The notes under the pieces: generated by a model
The model's database searches: none
Seen by the model: the letters and a program-made list of their open reading frames with translations, nothing else
Told to the model about the DNA's origin: nothing
Translations under genes and position numbers: made by a program
Part shown: piece after piece, positions 7,576 through 14,654 of the stretch
How the letters are laid out: each line of letters starts with the position of its first letter
How positions within the stretch are numbered: position 1 is the stretch's first letter
Source: Symbiodinium natans
Lineage: Eukaryota > Sar > Dinophyceae > Suessiales > Symbiodiniaceae
NCBI GenBank assembly: GCA_905221605.1
Contig: CAJNDS010001112.1
Coordinates: forward strand, 2,401,472 to 2,426,471
Length of the DNA stretch: 25,000 nt
Reading direction: 5' to 3'

Positions 7576-7800
7576 CCATAAGGGAGCAGGGGTACAACCT
7601 TAGGGGTACGAGTCTTCAGAGTCATCCCCTCTGGGCCTAAACCCTAAACCATAAGGTAGTACAAGGGCCATATTCGGAGTGCATTAAGGGGAACCTTTAA
7701 ACCCTCAACCCTCAACCCTAAACCCTAAACTCTAAACAATAACCCTAAACCCTAAACGCCTACTTTAGGGGTATAGGCTTACGGATACGAGTCTTCATCC
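7576..7800. repeat. Diverged dispersed repeats and a short array
   Basis: TACGAGTCTTCA occurs twice (near 7607 and 7787) beside TCATCCCCT, suggesting a duplicated or split element. Degenerate CCCTAAA/CCCTCAA units lie at 7699-7757. No gene is seen. Confidence 0.55.
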
Positions 7801-7810
7801 CCTGGGGCAG

Positions 7811-7881
7811 GTATCAGCGCCGAGGTTCTGGAGAATGCGCTGGGGCTTGGAGGCCACGGAGGCTCCGAGTACGAGAGAAAG
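7811..7881 (+). CDS. Candidate exon, glycine-rich segment
   Basis: Acceptor CCCTGGGGCAG and donor AAG|GTTTGG enclose 71 nt reading ISAEVLENALGLGGHGGSEY and then ERK. It ends in phase 0. The amino-acid composition and splice consensus at both ends make this one of the better exons. A 10-nt AG/GC-bounded segment near 8010 could bridge it in phase to the 8095 exon, but that is speculative. Confidence 0.5.
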
Positions 7882-8022
7882 GTTTGGGATTTGGGGCACT
7901 GAGGGTTTAGGGTTTCGGGCTTAGAAAGGGTTTAGGGTTGAGGGTTTCGGGAAAGGGTTGAGAGCCTTCGCCCTGGAGCAAAAGGGGTTCGGGTTCAGGC
8001 TCCAGAGCGCTTTAGGGTTGCT

Positions 8023-8092
8023 AAACCCTAAAACCCTAAACCCTAAACCTTAAACCCTAAACCCTAAACCCTAAACCCTAAACCCTAAACCC
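8023..8092 (-). repeat. Telomeric CCCTAAA array
   Basis: Nine or more units running directly into the CCCAG acceptor of the next exon. Confidence 0.97.
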
Positions 8093-8094
8093 AG

Positions 8095-8192
8095 GCCCTG
8101 GTTCCCTCCACCAGACAAGCGCCTCGGCGGGCGTCAGCGGTGGCGAGAGGTCGGCCAAGGAGCTGATGCTGCGCCCCGGCGTGGACGGAGGG
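8095..8192 (+). CDS. Candidate exon, unknown protein
   Basis: The telomeric array ends AACCCAG and supplies the acceptor. The donor is GGG|GTGTAG. The 98-nt island reads PGSLHQTSASAGVSGGER and then SAKELMLRPGVDGG. A stop follows immediately in the intron, as expected for a true exon end. No domain is recognised. Confidence 0.52.
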
Positions 8193-8218
8193 GTGTAGGG
8201 CTGAGGGTTTGAGGTCTA

Positions 8219-8312
8219 GCCCTAAACCCTATTTAGGGTTTGGGGTTTAGGGTTTAGGGTTTAGGGTTTAGGGTTAAACCCAAACCCCTAAACCCCTAAC
8301 CTGAACCCTTAA
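8219..8312. repeat. C-G-C telomeric block with head-to-head junction
   Basis: CCCTAAA units meet TTTAGGG units at about 8229. The latter meet CCCTAAA-type units at about 8275 through AGGGTTAAACCC. The second junction has the polarity of a telomere-telomere fusion. Confidence 0.93.
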
Positions 8313-8340
8313 CCCTAAACCCTACGCGAGACGGCTATAC

Positions 8341-8386
8341 TTTCATGTCTCTTCCGTACTGGCTCCATGGGTTCGGAGACCGCGCC
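8341..8386 (-). CDS. Candidate micro-exon
   Basis: On the minus strand, a branch-point-like TCCTAATCAATGACAG acceptor and donor GAAA|GTATAG enclose 46 nt reading GAVSEPMEPVRKRHE. The acceptor region is unusually good. No family is recognised. Confidence 0.38.
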
Positions 8387-8561
8387 CTGTCATTGATTAG
8401 GACTTCGGGTGTAGGGTTTAGGGTTAAGGGTTTATGGTTTAGGACTGGGACCCCGAGTAATTAGGCCTTTGCTCCCTTTTTTAGGACTTAGGTTCCATTA
8501 GAAGCTGCTTTGAACCAAGAGATGGTGCCCTTTTGTATCCCAAGGCTGCTCAGGGGGTAAG

Positions 8562-8720
8562 CCGTAAACCCTAAACCCTAAACCTCAGCCCTAAACCCTA
8601 AACCCTAAACTTTGGTTATCCCTAAACCCTAAACCCTAAACCCTAAACCCTAAACCCTAAACCCTAAACCCTAAACCCTAAACCCTAAACCCTAAACCCT
8701 AACCCTAAACCCTAAACTTT
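8562..8720 (-). repeat. Long telomeric CCCTAAA arrays
   Basis: Two blocks. The second (8619-8718) has about fourteen units and is bracketed by ACTTTGGT (8609-8616, 8716-8723). Confidence 0.97.
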
Positions 8721-8777
8721 GGTGGGCCTTACGTGCCTCGATTCAGCTGCGGGCCTTTTCTTGGCTCTCGTGACATG

Positions 8778-9012
8778 GGATAGAGTAGGTAACCTTCAAC
8801 CTCCTTGCCCTAAGGGTCCATGTACCTATATACCCTAAACCCTAAACCCTAAACCCTAAACCCTAAACCCTATATACTTGGGCCTTAAAGAGGTTACCAT
8901 ATAGTAGCTTTAGGGCCCAAATATATACTATATGGGTACATGGACCCTTAGGGTTGGGGTATTTATATATAGCCCTGCCATAATTGCAAGGTTAACCTTT
9001 TTTTGGCCCAGA
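8778..9012. mobile_element. Nested element: C-like unit holding family B holding array
   Basis: Outer ends GATAGAGTAGGTAACCTTCA and CAAGGTTAACCTTTTTTTGG resemble family-C arms. Between them is a family-B element (8808-8953), itself split by a telomeric array. The outer call is inference from short similarity. Confidence 0.45.
8808..8953. mobile_element. Family-B MITE interrupted by telomeric array
   Basis: Perfect terminal inverted repeats CCCTAAGGGTCCATGTACC and GGTACATGGACCCTTAGGG. Compared with the uninterrupted copy at 21174, the sequence GTACC-TATA-TATACTTGGGCC is split by five or six CCCTAAA units. CTATATA flanks the array on both sides (8826-8832, 8870-8876). Confidence 0.85.
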
Positions 9013-9039
9013 GATATCAGCAACTAGATTGTAGGGATG

Positions 9040-9180
9040 CGGCGGAGCCCTCAACCCTACAAACTTTATGAGCCCTATAAAGCCTACAAACCTTAAAACA
9101 AAAAAACATAAACTCTAATAAGCCCTAAGCCCAGAAACCCTGTAAGCCCTATAAGCCCTTTAAATCCTAAACCCTACAAG
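9040..9180 (-). repeat. Highly diverged heptamer-like tract
   Basis: AGCCCTATAA, AAGCCCTAAG and ACCCTACAA variants suggest a decayed CCCTAAA array. No gene is seen. Confidence 0.5.
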
Positions 9181-9213
9181 CGCTCTGAGTTCGACGCTTG
9201 TTGTCCACTGCAG

Positions 9214-9314
9214 CTCTCCTATAGCTAGCCTCAAATTATCACTGACGACAAGCGAGGAACAGCATCCTACAAGAGATCGACCAGGCGCAGGAGGCGGCAA
9301 CTTTCATGATTCTA
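9214..9314 (+). CDS. Candidate exon, two competing frames
   Basis: The pyrimidine-rich acceptor TTGTTGTCCACTGCAG is one of the best in the window. The donor is CTA|GTGTAT. The frame spanning the whole 101 nt reads SPIASLKLSLTTSEEQHPT and then RDRPGAGGGNFHDS. A second frame, open only from about 9257, reads NSILQEIDQAQEAATFMIL and looks like a helix. Coding is likely, frame is not settled. Confidence 0.45.
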
Positions 9315-9419
9315 GTGTATGCGAGATCTACGTGGTGTTGAGGGCCAAAAGTTAGGGTTTCGGGTCAGCGATTCGACCAAAGGTAGCTCAATTTTTTGGA
9401 CAAGCCCCATGTGTGGACT

Positions 9420-9549
9420 TCATGTCCTGTAGGTGGTTAGTTTCGGCGGGCGCCCTCTGAAATTCGATGTGCAGACGTAGCAAAGTTTCCTGCGTCCAGC
9501 CCAGCAAATGAGGGAGTCGAGGTTAATCCTCCGAACCGCCCGAGTCACG
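9420..9549 (-). CDS. Weak candidate exon
   Basis: The minus strand is open for about 42 codons, reading VTRAVRRINLDSLICWAG and then RRKLCYVCTSNFRGRPP, with no clear splice ends. A short + alternative exists. Low support. Confidence 0.22.
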
Positions 9550-9671
9550 AACCCTAAGCCCTAAACCCTAAACCCAAAACCTAAAACCTAAACCTTACAA
9601 GTTATTCTTCTTGAAGACCCAAACGGGGTATCTCCTTCAACAAGGGCCGGCCCAAAAGGGGATCCCCTGAC

Positions 9672-9716
9672 TTTCGAGAAGCGCCATAACTGGCCCAAGC
9701 CAGTGCTTCCCAGAAG
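9672..9716 (-). CDS. Candidate micro-exon
   Basis: On the minus strand, acceptor CTTGGTCAG and donor AAA|GTCAGG enclose 45 nt reading FWEALAWASYGASR. The frame stays open beyond the donor. Unknown function. Confidence 0.3.
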
Positions 9717-9821
9717 CTGACCAAGCGGTTTAGGGTTCAGGGCTTAGGGTAAGGGCGTATACACCCCTCAACCCTCAACCCTAAGCCCATATAACCCCTG
9801 GGCCCGAAACCATAAGCCTGT

Positions 9822-9868
9822 AGCCCTAAACCCTAAACCCTAAACCCCAAACCCTAAACCCTAAACGA
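9822..9868 (-). repeat. Telomeric CCCTAAA array
   Basis: Six units, one CCCCAAA. Confidence 0.95.
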
Positions 9869-9995
9869 GTCCCTAGACCCGGATCTTTCCAAAAACGCCC
9901 CAAACCCTGCTTTCCTGGGACTCTCCCTCAAACCCCTAAGGTTGTACCCTCGGGTTTTGGGAACCCTTTTTCAAGATCCTTAAGGTCGTATTTAA

Positions 9996-10045
9996 GGGTT
10001 TAGGGTTTAGGGTTTAGGGTTTAGGGTTTAGGGTTCAGGGTATAA
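9996..10045 (+). repeat. Telomeric TTTAGGG array
   Basis: Six units. GTATTTAAGG before it and GTATAAGG after it may be a diverged target duplication. Confidence 0.95.
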
Positions 10046-10108
10046 GGCCCATATTAGGAGGATATTAAGGGAGCCGCTTAGGGGTACATCCTCAAAGGTC
10101 CAAGAATG

Positions 10109-10168
10109 ATCCTAAACCCTAAACCCCAAACCCCGAACCCTACACCCTAAACCCTAAACCCTAAACAT
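10109..10168 (-). repeat. Telomeric CCCTAAA array with variants
   Basis: Includes CCCCAAA, CCCCGAA and CCCTACA units. Confidence 0.93.
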
Positions 10169-10184
10169 TCCCTTGACACTTCAG

Positions 10185-10212
10185 CAAGGACTCTGCGGGC
10201 TCCTCGAGCGCC
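10185..10212 (+). CDS. Candidate micro-exon
   Basis: Acceptor TTGACACTTCAG and a near-consensus donor GCC|GTGAGA enclose 28 nt reading KDSAGSSSA. The splice sites are better than the coding evidence. Confidence 0.3.
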
Positions 10213-10549
10213 GTGAGACAAGACCGCCGGGGCTGAATCTGGCGTTGTTTCGGGTTTAGGGTTTAGGGTTTAGGGTTTAGGGTTCAGGGTCAGAATTTTC
10301 AGGGTCTGTACGTAGTTTATATGGTTAGGGTTTTGGGACTTGTAGGGTTTAGGGTGCATGGGGCTCATAGGGTTTCATAATGTTGGGGTGACGTTAACAT
10401 CCCACCCAGGTTTCTGGCACTGGGTCTTTGATAACAAGCTTTGTTTACCACCACGACCCCCAGAGGGTTCATAGGGCTCATGGGGTTTCAGGGTTGAGTG
10501 GTTGCGAATATCTGCTCATGTACCCTGGGCTTTGGCATTCCCCCTCCAG

Positions 10550-10576
10550 CCCGTGCAAACAGAGCTCCTGATCAGG
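10550..10576 (+). CDS. Candidate micro-exon
   Basis: Acceptor CATTCCCCCTCCAG with a strong pyrimidine tract and GC donor AGG|GCTTAG enclose 27 nt reading PVQTELLIR. Confidence 0.3.
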
Positions 10577-10740
10577 GCTTAGGGCTTGACTTGGCTTTGT
10601 AGAGTGTGAAGTTTCTTTTAGGGCATTTAGGGTATATAGGGTCGCAGAGTTCGTGGGAATCAGGGGTCTGGGCTTAAATAGGGTTTTGATTAGTTGGACT
10701 TTTTGGCCATGAGGTGTTATAGGGTTTGGGGCTTCGGGCT

Positions 10741-10888
10741 TATCTTGAGAATCACATACAAGTAGGGGCCCCCTTACTATACTAACCTTTAGTTCAGGGA
10801 GTTCTAACCTACATAGTAATACTTACAACCCAATTTGGGGCCCTTGTAGCCCTATTTATAACTAGGGGGCCCCTACATACATGGTCTC
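10741..10888. mobile_element. Family-H MITE ending at an exon
   Basis: Terminal inverted repeats CATACAAGTAGGGGCCCCCT and AGGGGGCCCCTACATACATG. The right end runs into GGTCTCAG, the acceptor of the next candidate exon. Non-coding interior. Confidence 0.72.
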
Positions 10889-10890
10889 AG

Positions 10891-10968
10891 GCACCTGGCC
10901 GGGAGTCATGGCAGCGCGTTGGGCGTCGGTCGTCTTGTTGCATGCAGGCGTTGATGCCACGAGTCTCA
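10891..10968 (+). CDS. Candidate exon after family-H element
   Basis: It follows acceptor ATGGTCTCAG and reads APGRESWQRVGRRSSCCMQA before a TAG at 10969. A donor at G|GTCGTC (10929) would shorten it to 38 nt. Another frame starting at an ATG reads MAARWASVVLLHAGVDATSL and is also attractive. Confidence 0.38.
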
Positions 10969-11032
10969 TAGGACCAGTTCAAACCGGAGCGAAAACCTAA
11001 GCCCCAAACCCCACACCCTTAAACCCTAGCGA

Positions 11033-11073
<41 letters not shown>
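11033..11073 (+). repeat. GA dinucleotide microsatellite
   Basis: About eighteen GA units. The SLSLSL peptide on the minus strand is an artefact. Confidence 0.97.
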
Positions 11074-11076
<3 letters not shown>

Positions 11077-11240
11077 AGGACGCCGCAGCAGGACGCGGCT
11101 TGATTTTCAGGGCTTTGGGATTGTAGTTGCCTTAAGAAGTATGTTTTGCTCTTGCTTGTACAAAGCCCAAGGGAATTCTTACAATACATTGTCGTTGTGG
11201 TTTCATCGGGGCAGTATAGGGGATCTATTCCCACTTGCAG

Positions 11241-11290
11241 TTGCTTTCTTGAAGCTACCTACTGACATGGCCTGCGTGCATGCGAGGCAA
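11241..11290 (+). CDS. Candidate exon, unknown protein
   Basis: Acceptor CTATTCCCACTTGCAG and donor CAA|GTCATG enclose 50 nt reading AFLKLPTDMACVHARQ. The same frame resumes after a TAG with MKYESGNCLTLLLKQGGG (to 11409), so this could be an interrupted longer coding region. The minus strand is open for 70 codons over 11203-11415, which leaves strand uncertain. Confidence 0.4.
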
Positions 11291-11561
11291 GTCATGTAGG
11301 TGCGCCTAAGCATGAAGTATGAGTCTGGTAACTGCCTGACATTACTCTTAAAGCAAGGGGGAGGCTTTAGAGGCTCGTTTCCTCTGAAGCTTGTGGTGCA
11401 TGAGGCATAAATCATGAACGGTTGCTTTGGGCTCAGGGTACCTTTCCAGGGTCCTTGTTATAAGGGCCTCTCTTCATACTGTCTACCTGTTCCGGGGCTA
11501 TAGCAGAACAAACCCCACATGTTACATTGCCAGTTCTTATTGGCCGAATACAGATAAACCC

Positions 11562-11655
11562 TAGTAGTAGAGTAGGTAGCCTTTAACCTTTTTGGGGTAC
11601 TACAATCCCCTCATAATCCCAAACCTTTAGTTCCCCTAGGTACTGGACAACTAAG
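11562..11655 (+). mobile_element. Family-C element
   Basis: Begins GTAGTAGAGTAGGTAGCCTT and ends TAGGTACTGGACAACTAAG, about 90% like 3008-3105. Non-coding. Confidence 0.75.
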
Positions 11656-11699
11656 AAACCCTAAACCCTCTTGTTTTCTGCCGGCGTGCGTGCACGCAG

Positions 11700-11764
11700 G
11701 ACCGCCAACACCTGCAGATGCGGGCGATGTGGCAGCTTGCCTTACGGCCGGTACAGTACCGCAG
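11700..11764 (+). CDS. Candidate exon, Gln/Met/Leu-rich helix
   Basis: Acceptor GTGCACGCAG and donor AG|GTTTGC enclose 65 nt reading DRQHLQMRAMWQLALRPVQY. Its composition is typical of an amphipathic helix, and splice signals are good at both ends. It follows a family-C element and two CCCTAAA units. No family is recognised. Confidence 0.52.
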
Positions 11765-11770
11765 GTTTGC

Positions 11771-11885
11771 TAGGTTCGTGGGTACCCTATCACTTCAATT
11801 ATAAGCTATACATATACGTATGTCCTACTCAGAGGACTTCGGGGGGGCTTATAAGTGCAGTTATTGCAAAAAGTACCCTGAAAAT
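11771..11885. mobile_element. Family-E element, diverged
   Basis: GGGTACCCTATCACTTCAAT, GAGGACTT and GCTTATAAGTGCA match parts of the copy at 22454-22590. Inverted ends GGGTACC and GTACCCT remain. Confidence 0.5.
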
Positions 11886-12009
11886 CCAAGAGAAACTCAA
11901 AGCCAAGCTAGATGTAGGATGATGATGCTCCTTCATAATGGACCCTAGGTCTCCAAGTATACCCTCTCATCCACGAATTTCCCAGCCAAACCCAAGCCCT
12001 AAACCCCAG

Positions 12010-12093
12010 ATCTTCGCGCGGGGCGCGCACGACGAGGGCGCGCACGACGACGAGGACGCGGCCCTCGCCAAAAAGAAGAGGACCCTCACACTG
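12010..12093 (+). CDS. Candidate exon, acidic then basic, NLS-like KKKR
   Basis: Acceptor AAACCCCAG (array-derived) and donor CTG|GTTTAG enclose 84 nt, exactly 28 codons. It reads IFARGAHDEGAHDDEDAA and then LAKKKRTLTL. The acidic GAHDEGAHDDED stretch contains a short tandem. KKKR could be a nuclear localisation signal. A TAG follows just inside the intron. Strong G/C at third positions supports coding. Confidence 0.58.
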
Positions 12094-12152
12094 GTTTAGC
12101 TTTCAGGGCTTAGGGTTTGCGATCGTTCTGAACACAAAGAAGGTTGGGAATT

Positions 12153-12473
12153 TCATTTTTCGCGGCTTTCACCCTGATCCCTACAACCATAAGAGCGCCT
12201 GAGACCAACCCAGACCGCCCTGAAAAACCCGAGGGTTTGTAGGAGGTTCAGGGCTTTGGGTTCAGAAGGGTTTAGGGCTCGAAAGGGTTTAGGGCTCAAA
12301 AGGGCGTAGGGCCTTTTGAGTCGCAGGGCCACTTTCGCTTGCAAAAATGGCCTTAATAATGCGGAACCTACTGGGGGTAGAAAAGAGCGGGGTAGTAGGG
12401 GACATGATATAGGGTTAAGGGCAAAACTGCCAGGGAACATCTGCACGATCATGGCATATCGTGTGCCCGACAC
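12153..12473 (-). other. Long open frame, probably not coding
   Basis: A 106-codon minus frame partly consists of translated heptamer variants (SPKPFRALNPSEPKALN). I list it because it is long, but its middle is repeat-derived. Shorter + frames (APETNPDRPEKPEG, GNICTIMAYRVPDTSW) overlap it. Confidence 0.3.
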
Positions 12474-12690
12474 TTCCTGGGCTTAGGGTTTAGGGGTTAA
12501 CGGTTTAGGAAGAGTCGAACGCGTTTTTTTTGAATTTGTTTAGTCTTCGGGGCTTAGATCTTATGGTTTATTCTAGCCGTTATAACCTTGGGGAAGAGTT
12601 TGGGGTCACTCTAAACCGCCCTAAACCCTAGACCCTAAACCCTAGAGCCTATAGCCCTTTTTTGAAGGGGGCTAGGGTCGCTTGCGACAG

Positions 12691-12780
12691 GGGCATGAAC
12701 ACGATCCTGGGCGACATGCTCGAAGCAGCTCGTGGCTTCGGCGCGCAGATGACCGGAGCTTCTGTTTTTGAGGGCAAAAG
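12691..12780 (+). CDS. Candidate exon ending at a MITE insertion
   Basis: Acceptor CTTGCGACAG; 90 nt read GMNTILGDMLEAARGFGAQM and then TGASVFEGK. The donor AAAAG|GTTGGG is the first base pair of the family-A element next door, whose target duplication GGGCAAAAGG copies the last bases of this exon. The helical coding look and exact element junction make it one of the best exons. Ends in phase 2. Confidence 0.6.
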
Positions 12781-12783
12781 GTT

Positions 12784-12932
12784 GGGACGTTCCCCCGTAT
12801 CCGAACAGTCCCTATTAGGGTTTAGGGTTTAGGGTTTAGGGTTTAGGGTTTAGGGTGAACAGTCCTGAATAGGGATCATAATAAGGTACTATAATCCCTG
12901 TTAAGGACAGGTAGTAAAAGGGGGAACATCCC
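12784..12932. mobile_element. Family-A MITE (introner-like) with telomeric insert
   Basis: Inverted ends GGGACGTTCCCCC and GGGGGAACATCCC. GGGCAAAAGG flanks it on both sides, a 10-bp target duplication. A TTTAGGG array (12818-12855) sits inside, itself flanked by GAACAGTCC (12803-12811, 12857-12865). Confidence 0.85.
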
Positions 12933-12961
12933 GGGCAAAAGGGTTTAGGGTTTCGGTGCAG

Positions 12962-12991
12962 GTCGACGGCCAGGAGGGCTTTGGGGCTTCG
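12962..12991 (+). CDS. Candidate micro-exon after family-A intron
   Basis: Acceptor TTTCGGTGCAG and GC donor TCG|GCTTAG enclose 30 nt. Read alone it gives VDGQEGFGAS. Joined in phase to the exon ending at 12780 it reads STARRALGL and stays open without the GC donor. The intervening 181-nt intron would consist of the MITE plus one heptamer run. Confidence 0.42.
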
Positions 12992-13051
12992 GCTTAGGGT
13001 AAACAACTTGAAGCCTCAAGCTTGGTCCCTTTTTTGGCCTTCACCGCAGAC

Positions 13052-13114
13052 GTGGGATTATAGTACCCCTATTAGACACCTATTCAGGACTGCCAGAAGA
13101 AGGGGGAACATCCC
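13052..13114. mobile_element. Family-A half element
   Basis: Only the right half is recognisable: GGGATTATAGTACCCCTATT, CAGGACTG and GGGGGAACATCCC. The left end is missing. Confidence 0.55.
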
Positions 13115-13145
13115 AACCCTAAACCCGAAACCATCTAGCCTGCAC

Positions 13146-13204
13146 CATAAGATTGGCTGTTTCCGCTGCGTTTTGGTTCAAGTCCTCAAAGTAACGTGCA
13201 GCAA
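13146..13204 (-). CDS. Candidate exon, Asn/Ala/Glu helix
   Basis: On the minus strand, acceptor TGATGGAAG and donor ATG|GTGCAG enclose 59 nt reading AARYFEDLNQNAAETANLM. It is upstream-open as MEVAARYFED. The sequence looks strongly helical, and the + frame (LAVSAAFWFK) is less convincing. No family is recognised. Confidence 0.5.
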
Positions 13205-13436
13205 CTTCCATCAAAAAGGGTTTAGGGTTTGAGATAAGAAGATCTTGTTTTTTTTTCTGAAAGGCCTGACGATCTCACACTTTTGCGTGGCCCCTCATCC
13301 CCAGATCAATCTAAAACCCCCGGGCCCTCGACGTTCACCGACGTTCACCCCGTATTGCAACCCTGTAGCCCTCGAACCTCGCACCCAAAAGCCTAGGCCC
13401 TAAACTCTTCAAGCTTGCCCGGGACTATTGACTTAC

Positions 13437-13462
13437 CTGCATCTTTGAGGGCTATGCTTACC
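13437..13462 (-). CDS. Candidate micro-exon with consensus donor
   Basis: On the minus strand, acceptor CTACGTACAG and donor CAG|GTAAGT enclose 26 nt reading VSIALKDA. GTAAGT is a perfect consensus 5' splice site. The coding evidence is minimal. Confidence 0.33.
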
Positions 13463-13599
13463 CTGTACGTAGAGTAAACTCTACAGCCCCAAACAGCATG
13501 CCATGTTCCGGAACCTATAGCCCCAAACCCTTCGCACCCCCTGTTCGCTAGCGAGCGCGAAGCCCCAACACTCCACAAGCCTAAACCCTGCCACCCTAC

Positions 13600-13782
13600 C
13601 AGCCTGCGACCCTACTAAAACCCCAAACCCCAAACCCGAAACCCCAAACCCCAAACCCCAAACCCCAAACCCTAAACCCCAACCCCCAAACCCCCAAACC
13701 CCTAAACCCCTATACCCCAAACCCTAAACCCTAAACCCTAAACCCTAAACCCCAAACCCCAAACCCCAAACCCTAAACCCTA
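13600..13782 (-). repeat. Long mixed CCCTAAA/CCCCAAA array
   Basis: About 25 units with many CCCCAAA and CCCCTAAA variants in the first half and purer CCCTAAA in the second. The glycine/phenylalanine-rich minus frame here is an artefact. Confidence 0.96.
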
Positions 13783-13783
13783 G

Positions 13784-13833
13784 TCGACTCCGAGGTGACA
13801 GGCAGCGGAGGAAGGACCGGGGCGAGCGCGTCG
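13784..13833 (+). CDS. Candidate exon, highly basic
   Basis: The array ends AAACCCTAG and supplies the acceptor. The donor is TCG|GTGAGG, close to consensus. Fifty bases read RLRGDRQRRKDRGERV. The frame remains open to 13870 (GEDPKDSQGPGS) if unspliced. Arginine-rich, perhaps nucleic-acid-facing, but not assignable. Confidence 0.5.
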
Positions 13834-13871
13834 GTGAGGATCCGAAGGACTCCCAGGGGCCGGGAAGCAGA

Positions 13872-13966
13872 GCCCTAAACCCTAAACCCTAAACCCTAAA
13901 CCCTAAACCCTAAACCCTAAACCCTAAACCCTAAACCCTAAACCCTAAACCCTAAACCCTAAACCT
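13872..13966 (-). repeat. Perfect telomeric CCCTAAA array
   Basis: Thirteen near-perfect units, one of the purest arrays in the window. Confidence 0.98.
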
Positions 13967-14050
13967 TCGATGAAGATGGAAAAATTGGGTGGCAGAAATT
14001 GCAGATTGTGGCGTTCTGTTTTAACAGAGTCCGAAACTTAGTGTCTCACT
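13967..14050. CDS. Candidate exon, both strands plausible
   Basis: The + frame reads FDEDGKIGWQKLQIVAF and then CFNRVRNLVSH. FDEDGKIGW resembles the second half of an EF-hand loop but lacks the final glutamate. No AG acceptor precedes it except within the frame. On the minus strand, acceptor CTGTTAAAACAG and donor AAG|GTTTAG enclose 51 nt reading NATICNFCHPIFPSSSK, with better splice sites. Confidence 0.35.
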
Positions 14051-14195
14051 GATGAAGTGTCCCATTGAGCCATTGACCTCGCCGGCTGTGTGTGAGACTG
14101 AGGGTCGCAGCCCTTTAAACCTAAAACCCTAAACGCTAGAACCCTAAACCCTCTACCTTAAAACCCTAAGACCTTAAGCGAGCAAGAAAGAGAGA

Positions 14196-14219
14196 CAGAG
14201 AGAGAGAGAGAGAGACAGA
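14196..14219 (+). repeat. GA microsatellite
   Basis: GAGACAGAGAGAGAGAGAGA pattern. Confidence 0.9.
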
Positions 14220-14256
14220 GGGATTCCTAAACTCTACAACAAAACCCAAGCCTCAG

Positions 14257-14336
14257 GACATTGCGGCCTTTGGCCAGACCTGGAGGCGGAAGAGCCAAAT
14301 GGGCCAGCACCCGCGGCATGGCGTTGGGGAGGCAGG
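14257..14336 (+). CDS. Candidate exon, unknown protein
   Basis: Acceptor CAAGCCTCAG and donor CAGG|GTTGAG enclose 80 nt reading DIAAFGQTWRRKSQMGQHPR and then HGVGEA. The composition is well mixed and it ends in phase 2. The minus strand is also open (MPRVLAHLALPPPG), but in a proline/leucine-rich, less convincing frame. Confidence 0.5.
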
Positions 14337-14654
14337 GTTGAGATGTGAGGGTATAGGGTTTAGGGTTGAAGGTTGAAGGTTGAGGGTTTAGGGTTTGGGG
14401 TTTTGGGTTTTGGGGGTTCTTCTTGGGCCCCACTGAAACAGTTAGCATAGGGTGTTCCCGTTTTGGGAATAGTACACCACAGCCCAAACACTGGTCCAAA
14501 TCCCATGCCATTATATGTATATCTCTTATTCATCTTACGGATAATTGTATGGGGCATAGGGTTGTTCGTTCTGCAATGCAGGGGCTGATACAGAAGGTGG
14601 GGCTTTGGGTTTGGCATGGCGGGTGTTTGGGGCTTGTGGGCGAGTGCAGTTCGA

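Noticed and set aside
14360-14617. Pro/Asn/Lys-rich minus open frames (NPKPQTLNPKP type)
   Set aside because: Heptamer translation with a short unique extension. No splice or start support.
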